Shown one piece after another: positions 43,519 through 53,139 of a stretch of 64,000 nucleotides of DNA. This DNA comes from Allorhodopirellula solitaria (GTDB lineage Bacteria; Planctomycetota; Planctomycetia; Pirellulales; Pirellulaceae). The DNA is taken from NCBI RefSeq assembly GCF_007859855.1, contig NZ_SJPK01000003.1:317182-381181 (forward strand), in the 5' to 3' direction. Position 1 is the first letter of the stretch, and every line of letters starts with the position of its first letter. The position numbers and the translations under genes are program-made. A model generated the notes under the pieces. The model saw nothing but the letters and a program-made list of their open reading frames with translations, ran no database searches and was not told where the DNA came from.

Positions 43519-44446
43519 CGGTTTCGCCGTGTACGTAGCCTTGCGGGAAGACACGCTCAAGTTTGCTGCCGGTGATGCGTTTCCACAAACCGGTGCGTCC
43601 GACAACGCTGCCCACGCGGGTGATTTTGACGGATAAATCGTCTGCAGAGAGCGCTTCGATCTTCGCCGCGTCGGATTCATTTGTCGTGAAAATCAGCTCA
43701 AAGTCTTCGCCATCGCTCCACGCATGTTCCAGCGGCGTGCGACCACTGTTGGCGGACATCGCCTCGGCGGCTTCGGAAAGAGGGATCCGGTCCATATCGA
43801 GTTCGGCTCCCACGCGACTGGCGGCGAGCATCCGATCGAGGTCCAAGCTGAACCCGTCGCTGATGTCGATAGCGGCATGCACATCGGCATGTTGTCGCAA
43901 TCGTCTCGCGAACTCGATTCGCGGGGTGGGACGCAGGTGGTGACCGAGTCGGCTGCCGCCGAGCGCACCGGTGACGAAAATGGCATCGCCCTCTTGGGCG
44001 CAACTGCGCAGCCACGGATCGGTGACGATACCGAGTAAACAGACGCTAATCGCCAGTGGCCCGTCGTAGGTGGAGATATCGCCACCGGCGATCGCGACGT
44101 TGAACTGGCCACAGGCTTCCAGGATGCCCTCGTAGACCTCGCCTGCGATCTCTGTCGCATTGTCGGCGGGTAACGCCAGCGTCACGAGCGCCGCCGTTGG
44201 TGTCGCTCCCATCGCGGCGATATCGCTCAGGTTGATCGCAATGGATTTGAACCCGACCGACGCCAGAGGCTGAGATTGACTATCAAAGTCGACACCATCG
44301 ATGATTTGGTCGGTGCATGCGACCTGCTGGGCACCCAAACCGCTGGCCGGCGGATCGATGACGGCAGCGTCGTCGCCAATGCCGACGGCAACGCTAGGCA
44401 GGCTTCGGGTGCGGCCGCGGAGGTAGGCGAGAAAAGATTGTTCCAT
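43511..44446 (-). CDS. thiL: Thiamine-monophosphate kinase
   Basis: The protein has 311 residues. The ThiL pattern is clear: AVGIGDDAAVI near residue 21, ACTDQIIDGVDFD, KSIAINLSDIAAMGATP, GGDISTYDGPLAISV and AIDISDGFSLDLDRM. It converts thiamine monophosphate to thiamine pyrophosphate with ATP. It lies 37 bases after ribH and overlaps the GcvH-like gene, forming a cofactor-linked run behind rho. Confidence 0.93.
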   Translation of the reverse strand: MEQSFLAYLRGRTRSLPSVAVGIGDDAAVIDPPASGLGAQQVACTDQIIDGVDFDSQSQPLASVGFKSIAINLSDIAAMGATPTAALVTLALPADNATEIAGEVYEGILEACGQFNVAIAGGDISTYDGPLAISVCLLGIVTDPWLRSCAQEGDAIFVTGALGGSRLGHHLRPTPRIEFARRLRQHADVHAAIDISDGFSLDLDRMLAASRVGAELDMDRIPLSEAAEAMSANSGRTPLEHAWSDGEDFELIFTTNESDAAKIEALSADDLSVKITRVGSVVGRTGLWKRITGSKLERVFPQGYVHGETDG

Positions 44447-44483
44447 GTTGGTTCAGTCGTGAAGTTAGCTCAGTCGCGGTCGA

Positions 44484-45014
44484 TCAGCGGAGTTTCGGTG
44501 CGAGACGCAGTAGTTCGAGGACGGCGTCGGCTGCCTCGTGGCCTTTGTTTCCAACGTTGCCGCCGCTCCGCTGGATCGCCTGCTCAAGCGTATTGCATGT
44601 TAGTAAACCGAAACCGATTGGCCGACCGCTGCTGAGACTTTGGTCCATCAATGAGGCACTGACGGTACGGTTGATATGCTCGTCGTGAGTGGTTTCGCCA
44701 CGGATGACGCAACCCAGTGCGATGGCGGCGGTGACATCGGAGTGCTGGAGAGCTTGTTCGACGGCCCAGCACAACTCCCAGGCGCCGGGGACACGGATGA
44801 CCCAGTGACGTTCCTCGCTGACTCCGGCCTGGGTAAGTGTTTCGATAGCAGCCTGGCACATCGAGTCACAGATGCCGGGGTTGTAGCGACTGACGACAAT
44901 CGCGATCCGGCCAGACGGCAAGGCACCGGTCGTTCCATCAATAGGTTGGGGCACGGCTGAGAATCTCTGCGAGGGGTCGGTGTGGGAGGGAAGGGGAAAC
45001 GCGATGGTTATCAA
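44484..45014 (-). CDS. ribH: 6,7-dimethyl-8-ribityllumazine synthase
   Basis: The frame is 176 residues from TTG 45014, which overlaps the rho stop (45011-45013); a GTG at 44954 giving 156 residues, the usual size, is equally plausible. The lumazine synthase motifs are visible: [43 protein letters not shown] with the catalytic His, and [16 protein letters not shown]. It condenses a ribitylaminopyrimidine with a butanone phosphate in riboflavin synthesis and forms icosahedral capsids in many bacteria. Confidence 0.93.
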   Translation of the reverse strand: MITIAFPLPSHTDPSQRFSAVPQPIDGTTGALPSGRIAIVVSRYNPGICDSMCQAAIETLTQAGVSEERHWVIRVPGAWELCWAVEQALQHSDVTAAIALGCVIRGETTHDEHINRTVSASLMDQSLSSGRPIGFGLLTCNTLEQAIQRSGGNVGNKGHEAADAVLELLRLAPKLR

Positions 45015-46483
45015 GCGTCAGGTGGGATGCTCATCAGGAACTCCGCGTTGTTCTGCGTCGCGCCGAGTTTCTTCGTCAGGGTCATCATCGCGTCGCTCGG
45101 CGACAGGTCGGCGAGGGAACGGCGGAGCGTTTGGATCCGCTGATATTCCTCATTGTCGAAGAGAATCTCTTCGCGCCGCGTGCCACTGCGGAATAGATCG
45201 ATGGCGGGCCAAACCCGTCGGTGAACGAGTTCTTGGTCCAGGACGATTTCCAGATTGCCGGTGCCTTTGAATTCTTCAAAGATAACATCATCCATGCGGC
45301 TGCCGGTATCGACCAAAGCGGTGGCGAGGATGGTCAGAGAACCGCCCTCTTCGACTTTGCGCGCCGAGCCGAAAATCGACTTGGGTTTCTGCATCGCTCC
45401 AGCGTCCAAACCGCCACTGAGGATCTTGCCGGTCGCCGATTCAGCGTCGCTGTTGAAGGCTCTCGCCAGACGCGTGATCGAGTCCAGGAAAATGACGACG
45501 TCGGTCCCCGACTCGACCATTCGTTTGGCTTTCTCAACGACCATCTGAGCGACTTGGATATGCCGTGAGGCTGGCTCGTCAAACGTGCTGCTGATCACTT
45601 CGCATTGGTGGGAGCGGATTTCTCGCTCCATGTCCGTGACCTCTTCGGGCCGCTCGTCGATCAGCAGAACAAAGACGTACGCGGACGGGTAATTTGCCAA
45701 CACACCGTGGGCGAGTTGTTGCATCAGGATGGTCTTGCCAGCCCGTGGCGGGCTGACGATGAGCCCGCGTTGGCCGAAGCCGATGGGGGTGACGAGATCG
45801 ACGACACGCGTGCTCATTTCGTTGGCTGCGTGCTCCATCACGATCCGGGTGCGGGGGTGCAGCGGCGTGAGTTCGTCGAAGGGGACCTGGCGCCCGCGAC
45901 GCGACGGTTCGTTGTGATTGATCGCTTCGATTCGCAGCAACGCGAAATAGCGTTCGTTCTCTTTCGGTGGGCGGATTTGTCCGGCGACGTGACTGCCGGT
46001 GTGCAGTCCGAAGCGGCGAATTTGACTCGGCGAGACGTAGATGTCGTCGGGGCATGACAGGTAGTGATACTGCGCGCTGCGTAGAAAACCGAATCCGTCG
46101 GGTAGGATTTCGAGCGTGCCTTCACCGTACATCAAACCATTGGCGCTCATCTTCGCTTTCAGCAAGCGGAAGACGAGTTCTTGGCGGACGATGCTGCCGG
46201 CGTCAGGAATCCCGGCTTGCTCAGCCATCGCGATCAAGTCGGGATGCGACATCTTCTGCAGCTCGACGAGATTCACCGGAGCGCCGTTGGTGTCGGGCTG
46301 CGGGATTCCTACGCGTCCGCCCGCCTTGGTGACTTCGCTAACAATTTCTTCGGGCAGGGAAAGCGGATCGCGTTCGGCGTCGAGTTCGCGCACCCGCTGA
46401 TCGACAGCTTGATCGGGATGGCGCATGCGGGGTGGTCTGCGGCGCGGATCGCGCGCCGACCGAGGCGGGGTGGAGGGTTCCAT
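45011..46483 (-). CDS. rho: Transcription termination factor Rho
   Basis: The protein has 490 residues from ATG 46483; a frame back to 46609 is possible. It has a charged N-terminal extension (about 1-100), the cold-shock-like RNA-binding domain ([17 protein letters not shown]), Walker A PRAGKT, Walker [17 protein letters not shown], and [22 protein letters not shown]. Rho ends RNA synthesis as a hexameric RNA helicase. It leads a run with ribH, thiL and the GcvH-like gene, the first overlap being at its own stop codon. Confidence 0.95.
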   Translation of the reverse strand: MEPSTPPRSARDPRRRPPRMRHPDQAVDQRVRELDAERDPLSLPEEIVSEVTKAGGRVGIPQPDTNGAPVNLVELQKMSHPDLIAMAEQAGIPDAGSIVRQELVFRLLKAKMSANGLMYGEGTLEILPDGFGFLRSAQYHYLSCPDDIYVSPSQIRRFGLHTGSHVAGQIRPPKENERYFALLRIEAINHNEPSRRGRQVPFDELTPLHPRTRIVMEHAANEMSTRVVDLVTPIGFGQRGLIVSPPRAGKTILMQQLAHGVLANYPSAYVFVLLIDERPEEVTDMEREIRSHQCEVISSTFDEPASRHIQVAQMVVEKAKRMVESGTDVVIFLDSITRLARAFNSDAESATGKILSGGLDAGAMQKPKSIFGSARKVEEGGSLTILATALVDTGSRMDDVIFEEFKGTGNLEIVLDQELVHRRVWPAIDLFRSGTRREEILFDNEEYQRIQTLRRSLADLSPSDAMMTLTKKLGATQNNAEFLMSIPPDA

Positions 46484-47065
46484 GAGGAGGAGAACCGGTC
46501 GGAGGTAGGAGAGAAGAGAGGAGTGATTCGGATACCTGTTTGATTGACAAGACAGGCGGTATCCGGGAGGGGTTCGGGGCGGACCGTTGGCGGCCCCCCG
46601 AATCGTCAATTGATAGTTTAACTCAAACGAGGCCGCACGTCAGCCTCCTTTTTCGCGTTCCTAATGACTCGGTGGAAGCATACCCCCTTGCGCAGTCCGG
46701 TCTGGGCGATTCTCTGTAGTAGAGGCGTCGGCGAGCGAGAACGCCAGCGATTGGTGACGGGTCCTACCGGCTGAGCAAGATAGCGAAGCTGGCAGCGTCC
46801 GTTCGGCTTCTGACTATTTTGGCGGATTTACGGTTTCCAACTGTAATCCGGCTAAGGCACCGAGGGTGTCTCGGCCGATACTACCTGCACAACCCGATAT
46901 GAAAGGCACACAACAGCGTGCCGGATTGTGGTTTGATTTAAGCGACCCGCAGCCACGCGGGGCAGGATTGGTGATCGTAGTGGCGTCAACGGCTTTCGTT
47001 GGCATCGCTGGATGATCGGTCCTCAAGGCGCGGGCGGCAACTCCTAGCATGACGGTGGAATTACG
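46484..47065. other. Gap of 582 bases between divergent rho and porin genes
   Basis: No convincing gene lies here. Short frames on both strands lack family-like features. The stretch should hold the promoters for rho (leftward) and the porin (rightward); I saw no strong sigma-70 pair, terminator or riboswitch. The rho side could be a long leader, as Rho often controls its own messenger; that is inference. Confidence 0.4.
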
Positions 47066-48319
47066 ATGTCGGTACGGAAGCTGACGACGAAACTGACGAT
47101 GTTACTGGTCTTGGTGACCGGAGGCGTCTCCGCATCGGCACAAGATCATAACCATCAACTTGCGGATCCGTTCGCATTTGATCCGGACTTTCAATGGTTC
47201 GAGCCGGTCTATGACGCAGACATCTTGGATATGAAGCCCAAAAAACGGGCTCACACAGGCTGGTTTGCAACCTATGACCGGCTTCATCTGTACGGTTCAC
47301 GCCCAGACAATCCTGAGGATACCGGTGACGGCAATCGTCTCGATTACGGCGGCGGCCACCGTTACGATGTCGGCTACATGCGGCCCGACGCTGATTCCGG
47401 GATGCTCTTCACCTATCTCGAGAACGACGTTACTGAGATCGATTCACTCTACGTCGATCGGCTCAATCGAATCAACGTCAATGATTTCCAAGGCGACCCG
47501 AACTATCCCGACCCGAACCGGTTTGGGCTCGACGTCTTCCGCGACACGGACGGGAACGTCATTGGGTACTCCAGACGCTTCTATTCCGTCGGGCTGACGC
47601 TCAATTCGATGCAAATGCGGAGCTACGAACTGAGCAAGACATGGCGGATGGAGCCCTACCATTACGGTGGGATCCTCGAGCCTATGCTCGGTGCTCGGTT
47701 CATTCAAGCAGAGGATCAAGCATCCTTGCGGACCTATGGTTACACGTTCGACGACCCCAACCTCGCCCTGATCGGTATTGGGACCTCGCCGTACGTCAGC
47801 ATCATTCCCAATCCTCCGGGTACCGATGCCACACCGCTGGATCGCCTGAACACATACAGTGTGCAGATTCGAAACGATATCTATGCTCTGCAGGCCGGTT
47901 TCCGGTACTTCAAGTTCCAGAATCGCTGGCGATACTCAGCTGAGTTTCGTGGCTTCACCGGTGTGAGTTCCCAGGCGTACTCGAGCCGACGTACCGAAGC
48001 GACCACGGTTTATGATAGTTTCGACGAAGGTGCCGAAGTCGTGCTGGATACCACCACGACGAGCACGACTCAGTTCGATAGCAACAGTGAGTTCGTCATC
48101 GGTTTCGATGCTCGTGCCGAACTGGGGTATCAGTTGACCAAGATGATCAATGTGCGATGCGGCCTGCAGGTCGTCGATATTGCCAGCGGCGTGTGGCGGT
48201 CGAGTCACAACCTAGCCGAGCAAACCGGCGGGCTAGTGACCCCATCGGTCGAAACCGGACGGCAAGATCAAAGCTATCTCGCATTCGGTTACACTTTCGG
48301 CATCGAACTGAACCGCTAA
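47066..48319 (+). CDS. BBP7-like outer-membrane beta-barrel protein
   Basis: The protein has 417 residues. A signal peptide (LTMLLVLVTGGVSASAQ, about 10-26) is followed by strand-rich, aromatic and Asp/Tyr-rich sequence: GWFATYDRLHLYGSRP, the repeated-looking ...GGHRYDVGYM... and GFRYFKFQNRWRYSAEFRGF. The final residues FGYTFGIELNR have the aromatic pattern of barrel ends. This matches BBP7, a planctomycete porin-like family named for its barrel. It should sit in the outer membrane. Confidence 0.8.
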   Translation: MSVRKLTTKLTMLLVLVTGGVSASAQDHNHQLADPFAFDPDFQWFEPVYDADILDMKPKKRAHTGWFATYDRLHLYGSRPDNPEDTGDGNRLDYGGGHRYDVGYMRPDADSGMLFTYLENDVTEIDSLYVDRLNRINVNDFQGDPNYPDPNRFGLDVFRDTDGNVIGYSRRFYSVGLTLNSMQMRSYELSKTWRMEPYHYGGILEPMLGARFIQAEDQASLRTYGYTFDDPNLALIGIGTSPYVSIIPNPPGTDATPLDRLNTYSVQIRNDIYALQAGFRYFKFQNRWRYSAEFRGFTGVSSQAYSSRRTEATTVYDSFDEGAEVVLDTTTTSTTQFDSNSEFVIGFDARAELGYQLTKMINVRCGLQVVDIASGVWRSSHNLAEQTGGLVTPSVETGRQDQSYLAFGYTFGIELNR

Positions 48320-48324
48320 GACGG

Positions 48325-48615
48325 TCATTCTGGGCGGGGCATCGCCAGGGCGTGCAAGCTCACGACGCTGCCCACCGCAATCATGGCTAGCCCCAGCCAA
48401 CGGGGTGGATGAACCTGCTTGGTCGGGTTTGGATGAACCTGCATCATCATGTTGTCCATCGAGTTCTCCTGGGCCGCACCGGCCTTCTGACTCACTTTAA
48501 CCAAGGTCCGGGTGGTTCGCTCATTGAGTACGAAGGAATCCACCATCCGAAACTGTACTCCCATCAGAACGAGCAGCGTCCCGAGTAGGAAGAAGCGATT
48601 GCGGTTCAGTTTCAT
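48325..48615 (-). CDS. Small two-helix membrane protein
   Basis: The protein has 96 residues. Helix 1 at about 7-24 (RFFLLGTLLVLMGVQF) and helix 2 at about 73-90 (WLGLAMIAVGSVVSLHAL) flank a polar loop with Met-rich NSMDNMMMQ. It is convergent with the porin gene; only five bases separate the two stop codons. A short small protein with two helices is plausible for planctomycetes but no family is known to me. Confidence 0.6.
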   Translation of the reverse strand: MKLNRNRFFLLGTLLVLMGVQFRMVDSFVLNERTTRTLVKVSQKAGAAQENSMDNMMMQVHPNPTKQVHPPRWLGLAMIAVGSVVSLHALAMPRPE

Positions 48616-48825
48616 GGCAGCGGTCCATCCGGGAAGGGCGAGAAGGCGAGTAGCGATTGCATAGACACCTTTTAGATCGTCGGCGGTAGAGCACGGGCAA
48701 CAACCGGGCTGATCGATTTCGCGTTGTCACGGTCTTTGCGTTTGCTGCTATCATGGCGGATGAATCGCTTGTTCAGGTCCTAACGACGCCCATCTTTCCC
48801 CGCCCCCTATCGGAGGCTGCCCCCC

Positions 48826-49437
48826 GTGTCGATCGTGCTACTGATCGACGGATACAACGTGATCGGCCCCGTCGCACCGCCGGGCCGTCAACCGCGTGCC
48901 GGCCGCAGCAATCCGCTGGGGCACGATGAACCGCCGCGTTGGTTGGCGATCGAACGCCAGCGTCTTCTCGACCGACTCGCTGAGCATCTCGATGAAAACG
49001 TGCGACTGCGGACGTGTGTGGTTTTCGACGCCAAGGACGCGCCGCCCAATCTTCCCTCGCGATTCGAACACCAGGGCATCGACGTTCGGTTCGCCGTGGA
49101 TTATTGCGAAGCGGATGATTTGCTCGAGGAACTCATCGCAGCTCATCCGGCGCCGAAGACCCTCAGTGTGGTCTCATCGGATCACCGCATCGGCACCGCG
49201 GCACGGCGGCGGCGGGCGGGATGTTTCGATGCCGCCGATTGGCTCGATCGTCTACTCGACGGCCATGTTCAGCTCATCAAGGTCCCGAAAGCACGAAAGC
49301 CGAAACCGTCCCCGTCGCACACGACCGGGAAACCTCGTCCGCCCGAACGGCGCCGCAGCCCGGACCCGAGCGACGCACAAGCCGACACGATGATCAGCGA
49401 CGAAACACTCGACGAATGGATCCGCAAATACCAATAG
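48826..49437 (+). CDS. NYN domain ribonuclease-like protein (YacP type)
   Basis: The protein has 203 residues from GTG 48826 with GGAGG upstream. It begins with LLIDGYNVIG, the acidic metal site of NYN nucleases, and continues with VVFDAKDAPPN, ADDLLEELIAAH and VVSSDHRIGTAARRR, which supply further Asp residues of the PIN-like centre. YacP/Rae1 relatives cut mRNA at the ribosome. The C-terminal 50 residues are basic and Pro-rich. Confidence 0.85.
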   Translation: MSIVLLIDGYNVIGPVAPPGRQPRAGRSNPLGHDEPPRWLAIERQRLLDRLAEHLDENVRLRTCVVFDAKDAPPNLPSRFEHQGIDVRFAVDYCEADDLLEELIAAHPAPKTLSVVSSDHRIGTAARRRRAGCFDAADWLDRLLDGHVQLIKVPKARKPKPSPSHTTGKPRPPERRRSPDPSDAQADTMISDETLDEWIRKYQ

Positions 49438-49469
49438 CGTGGCATCGCCAGAAAAAAATCTGTTAAAGC

Positions 49470-49967
49470 TCACCCCGCCTCGATGATCCACAGATTCACT
49501 TCGCCCACCAAACGCGGCGGCCCCGCAGGATCGGATGCTGCGACGAGGTGGATCTCGAGTTCATTGTGATCGACGAGTTGGTCGGTGAGGTCGACCCGCA
49601 AACCCGCCTGCCCTTCGCTGGGGAGTCCCTGATCATCCACCGCCTGATCGTTGAAGCCGGAGATCTTCAGGTTGTTGATGCTGAGCCGAGAGATCCTGCC
49701 TGCCACCGCACCAATCTCAAGGATCACGCGGTCGTGCCGCTCCAGACCACTGGGTCGGTGAAACTGTCGGACGTAGCTGACGCGGTCCACTCGGGCTCGA
49801 TCGGTCGGCTGCCCTCCCGATTCCTCTGGCTGTGGATCCGGGACATCGACTCGATCGGCTGCGACAGTGTTCGCTCCCTCACTGCCAAGGTGATCAGGAT
49901 CGCACTCGCCCCCGACGAGATGATCCCGCCGCTGCCACGGTTTGCGGAGTCGAATGCGGTGAGCCAT
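49470..49967 (-). CDS. Hypothetical beta-sandwich (galactose-binding-like) protein
   Basis: The protein has 165 residues from ATG 49967. After a polar N-terminus with RIRLRKPW (4-11), the C-terminal part has alternating strands: HDRVILEIGAVAGRISRLSIN, GLRVDLTDQLVDHNELEIHL and LVGEVNLWIIEAG. The pattern resembles the sugar-binding jelly-roll of GH2-type enzymes. There is no catalytic site and no signal peptide. It lies 32 bases from the convergent NYN gene. The function is unknown. Confidence 0.6.
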   Translation of the reverse strand: MAHRIRLRKPWQRRDHLVGGECDPDHLGSEGANTVAADRVDVPDPQPEESGGQPTDRARVDRVSYVRQFHRPSGLERHDRVILEIGAVAGRISRLSINNLKISGFNDQAVDDQGLPSEGQAGLRVDLTDQLVDHNELEIHLVAASDPAGPPRLVGEVNLWIIEAG

Positions 49968-50018
49968 GGGATGAGATGCTGTCTCAGGAAAGTCGGAAAT
50001 AGTGAGCGATGCGGGGAA

Positions 50019-50136
50019 TGGCGTGGACCGAAGCGGTTCTAGATTTTGAGCCGACGGCGCTAGCCGCGGATTTTGCACGGAAATAGCGGTATGAAGAACC
50101 CGCCGCTAGCGCCGTCGGCTCACGAAGTCCACGCCA
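50019..50136. repeat. Nested inverted repeat
   Basis: Outer arms of ten bases (50019-50028 and 50127-50136, TGGCGTGGAC) enclose inner arms of 17 bases (50048-50064 and 50105-50121, GAGCCGACGGCGCTAGC). The inner repeat looks like a dispersed planctomycete element. It lies between the jelly-roll gene start and the tatC stop. Confidence 0.7.
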
Positions 50137-50165
50137 CTCGACGCAGCGGGTGGTTCTCGCTGTCG

Positions 50166-51284
50166 TTATGCGGGGTCGTAGGCATTGTTGCCCATCCCGC
50201 GTCCACGCGGCATGTACTTGCACAAACAAATCCCGAGGAAGTACAGGAACATCAGTGGGACTGCCAGGGCGACCATGCTGGTGACGTCGGCGGGGGTGAC
50301 CACCATTGAAATCATGAAAATCACCAACGTGGCAATTCGCCAACTGCTGATATAGTCCTTGGTCTGGATCAGATCGATCCGCTGTAAAAACAGCATCACC
50401 AGCGGCAATTGAAAGGCGATGCCAAATCCAAGTGGCAGCATCAGCACGAAGTTGACGTAATACGACAATCGCGGCTCAATCTCGACGTCCATGCTGCTGT
50501 TGAAATCGAGGAGGAATTTCAGCACATACTGCAGCACGAGGAAGAACGCGAGAGAAACTCCGGCGACGAACAGTGTCACGCTGAAGGGCAAATAGATGCG
50601 AACGTACTTTCGCTCGTGCGAGTGTAGCCCAGCGGCGACGAAGCTCCATAGATGATAGAAGATCATCGGTGACGCCACGACGGCGCCGACGATCAACCCG
50701 GCTTTGAACCAGATCATGAAGGTCTCCTCGACCTTCAACGAGCTGACCCCCTGTTCGCTCCGCCGAAACTGGATCGTGGGCACCATGTCATCGGGATTGG
50801 GGACCTGGCCGATCGCTGCGATCAGATCGGCGGTATGAATGCGGCGTGTCGAGTCGACGGGTTTGGCGGTTTCGCCCGCATCGGCTTGGGCCGCGTTGTC
50901 GGCCGCCACCGCATCCTCGTTCTTTGCTGCCGCCAAAGAGGTTGCTTCGGCTTCGCTCAGCGCCCCCGGCAGCGCGTAGACCAATTCGGCCACCAACGAG
51001 TTCTGGGCCAAAAATCGGTGCAAATGACTGACCGCCGGGTCATCGCGATCGGGCAGCCCCAGCAGGACCAAGTCGCGGTCAGCGTTGTAGTTCACAATCG
51101 CCTCTTTCAACGGTTCTTGCACATAGCGAACCACCCGACTGGCGAAGATGAGTCCAATGGCGAGCCCGATCGCCAACCAAATGATGGCTTTGACCAACGC
51201 ACCCCGAAGCTCTTCGAGGTGCTCGCGCACGGTCATGGTCGAGTTGTCAAATAGATCGTCTTTGGGGCGAGCCAGGGCGTCCAC
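50166..51284 (-). CDS. tatC: Twin-arginine translocase TatC with long first periplasmic loop
   Basis: The protein has 372 residues from GTG 51284; ATG 51236 is an alternative. It matches TatC at EHLEELRGAL (21-30), SHERKYVRIYLPF, and further helices such as ISMVVTPADVTSMVALAVPL. The loop between helix 1 (about 33-50) and KVEETFMIWFKAG (184-196) is about 130 residues, whereas E. coli has about 20-25; it is Ala/Asp/Glu-rich and partly helical. The FQLP of helix 4 has Gln where E. coli has Glu170. TatC receives twin-arginine signals of folded exported proteins. Confidence 0.92.
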   Translation of the reverse strand: MDALARPKDDLFDNSTMTVREHLEELRGALVKAIIWLAIGLAIGLIFASRVVRYVQEPLKEAIVNYNADRDLVLLGLPDRDDPAVSHLHRFLAQNSLVAELVYALPGALSEAEATSLAAAKNEDAVAADNAAQADAGETAKPVDSTRRIHTADLIAAIGQVPNPDDMVPTIQFRRSEQGVSSLKVEETFMIWFKAGLIVGAVVASPMIFYHLWSFVAAGLHSHERKYVRIYLPFSVTLFVAGVSLAFFLVLQYVLKFLLDFNSSMDVEIEPRLSYYVNFVLMLPLGFGIAFQLPLVMLFLQRIDLIQTKDYISSWRIATLVIFMISMVVTPADVTSMVALAVPLMFLYFLGICLCKYMPRGRGMGNNAYDPA

Positions 51285-51408
51285 GGCGGTCTTTATCGAA
51301 AAAAGGAAGGGGCGGCTTGTTTCTCACGAATCTACTAGTTTAACTGTTTCCGGCAAAGTCGCACGATCACTTTGCCAATCCGTTGCCTTCTATTGGAAAA
51401 AACACACG

Positions 51409-51972
51409 ATGGATGCCCTCCCCCCCACCGAACACGTCTCGCCGATCTCGTTGTCCGGTGTGCGAGTTCTCGCCTTTGTGGGCGAAATCTACGAGGATCT
51501 GGAACTCTGGTATCCGAAACTGAGGCTGATCGAGGCGGGAGCAGAGGTGCTTGTCGCCGGACCCGAGGCGGGCCAATCCTACCAAGGCAAACTGGGGTAT
51601 CCCTGTGTCAGCGATGCAGCGATCTCGGACGTTTCGAGCGGTGATTTCCACGGGCTGCTCGTCCCGGGCGGCTTCATGCCTGATAAGCTCCGACGCGATC
51701 GAGACGTTTTGAGGCTGGTCGGGGAATTTGACGCCGCGGGCAAACCGATCGCCGCAATCTGCCACGGTGGGTGGATCCCCATTTCCGCGGGGGTCTATCA
51801 GGGCGTGAGGGTCACTGGTTCACCGGGGATCCGCGATGATCTGACCAACGCCGGTGCCGTTTTCGAAGATGCTGCCGTGGTGGTCGATCGGCACCATGTA
51901 TCGAGTCGCCGACCGGACGATCTGCCCGACTTTTGTCGGCAATTCCTGGCATTGCTGGCCGCTGGACGTTGA
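51409..51972 (+). CDS. DJ-1/PfpI-family protein
   Basis: The protein has 187 residues from ATG 51409. The class I glutamine-amidotransferase-like fold is clear: VRVLAFVGEIYEDLELWYP, LLVPGGFMPDKLRRD, and AAICHGGWIP with the nucleophile-elbow cysteine. The Glu of GEIYEDLE is at the place of the DJ-1 acidic residue. PfpI members act as peptidases, glyoxalases or chaperones; which one cannot be told. It lies alone between divergent tatC and the next gene. Confidence 0.88.
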   Translation: MDALPPTEHVSPISLSGVRVLAFVGEIYEDLELWYPKLRLIEAGAEVLVAGPEAGQSYQGKLGYPCVSDAAISDVSSGDFHGLLVPGGFMPDKLRRDRDVLRLVGEFDAAGKPIAAICHGGWIPISAGVYQGVRVTGSPGIRDDLTNAGAVFEDAAVVVDRHHVSSRRPDDLPDFCRQFLALLAAGR

Positions 51973-52102
51973 CACACAGGGAGCTGGATTCGTATAGACG
52001 CATGCTCGGGTGGGTGCTCACCACGTTGCGGACAACGTGTCGACGCTGGCCAACCCTGTCGTTTACCCAGCACGCTACTTTTCGACCGACGAAGCCTTCA
52101 CG

Positions 52103-53026
52103 ATGAAATCTGCGAAGATCGAAATGCAGTTCCTCGGGTTTTTCATCGCGTGGATTGCAGTTTCAACGGGCGTTGGGTGCACGCTCTGGAACTCGGGGGT
52201 GTGGTCCGACACGGAGCTTTTGGCCGGCATCAACGAGTCGTCCGACGAGGCCAAGGCAACAACCCACACCACCCATCACAACGTTTCCTCGCTGACGCAT
52301 CAATCTCGCGACACGATTTCGCTCGCGGTGGAGTTTCGCCATGTCCCCTCTTCGGTGCTCGGCGAAACGATGTGGCGCAGCATTGACGAAACCGTGTTCG
52401 AGACGGGCGTCCGCCAGGCTTGGCTAGCCAATGGACTGCGCGTTGGGGTGCTCCATGACGTGAACCCCCCTTCGGATAATGGGTCCCAGGGCAAGGGCAA
52501 ACCGCTATCAGATCCGATCAATGAATTGTTTGCAGGTGCGAAGGTGCTCGGTGGCCAAGCCGATGGCCGAGAAATCATTCCCCTGCGACCAACCCGGCGG
52601 CACGAATTGCCCTTAGCGCCCGCGTTGAGCGGTAACACGACGGTGTTGCTGCAGGACACCGGTGGCCTGATCGGCAAGGCCGTCGAATCCCCGCAATTCT
52701 TGCTCGCCATCACCGCTCAAAAAGGGACCCGCCAGGGGCAGGCTCTGTTGCACCTGCGACCCGAGATCCAGCACGGAGCCGTTCGGCAAAAATTCATCAG
52801 CAGCGACGCAGCTGTCCGGATTCAGGCCGGTCGAGAACGCTGGGAACTCAGCGATCTTAATCTCGCCTGGACCGCCCAGCCCGGTGCCACCCTGGTCATC
52901 GCTCCGGTGGCCCAGCCATCCGAGAGCGAACCAACCTTTGGTCTCGGACGGCAGATGTTGCGAGATTCCGATCATCTGGTCGACGACCAGCACATCGTCG
53001 CATTCCTGCAGGTTGAAAAGCCCTAA
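52103..53026 (+). CDS. Hypothetical exported protein, possibly a lipoprotein
   Basis: The protein has 307 residues from ATG 52103. An N-terminal hydrophobic stretch (FLGFFIAWIAVSTGVGC, residues about 10-26) ends in a Cys; the residue three before it is Gly rather than Leu, so a lipobox is uncertain. The rest is beta-rich with LAVEFRHVPSSVLG and ITAQKGTRQGQALLHLRPE, without known family. The final segment overlaps a large inverted repeat. The function is unknown. Confidence 0.62.
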   Translation: MKSAKIEMQFLGFFIAWIAVSTGVGCTLWNSGVWSDTELLAGINESSDEAKATTHTTHHNVSSLTHQSRDTISLAVEFRHVPSSVLGETMWRSIDETVFETGVRQAWLANGLRVGVLHDVNPPSDNGSQGKGKPLSDPINELFAGAKVLGGQADGREIIPLRPTRRHELPLAPALSGNTTVLLQDTGGLIGKAVESPQFLLAITAQKGTRQGQALLHLRPEIQHGAVRQKFISSDAAVRIQAGRERWELSDLNLAWTAQPGATLVIAPVAQPSESEPTFGLGRQMLRDSDHLVDDQHIVAFLQVEKP

Positions 53027-53139
53027 GCAACACACGATGAACCATAAGTGTTGGTTTTCGTAGTGGACGAGGCGACGAGTCCTGCGGCTTGGGACTCGTC
53101 GTCTCGTCCACTACGACAGAAATTGATCGTGCGTTGCTA
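53023..53139. terminator. Large inverted repeat spanning two convergent stop codons
   Basis: A 24-base stem (53059-53082 and 53092-53115, 23 of 24 pairs; CGTAGTGGACGAG...) has a nine-base loop. An outer pair, TAGCAAC(A/G)CACGAT, includes the stop of the left gene and the stop of the enolase-superfamily gene. It would form a bidirectional terminator or is a dispersed repeat used as one. Confidence 0.65.

Noticed and set aside
46814-47050. 78-residue frame on the minus strand in the rho-porin gap
   Set aside because: Composition is plain and it has no ribosome binding site or family signature.
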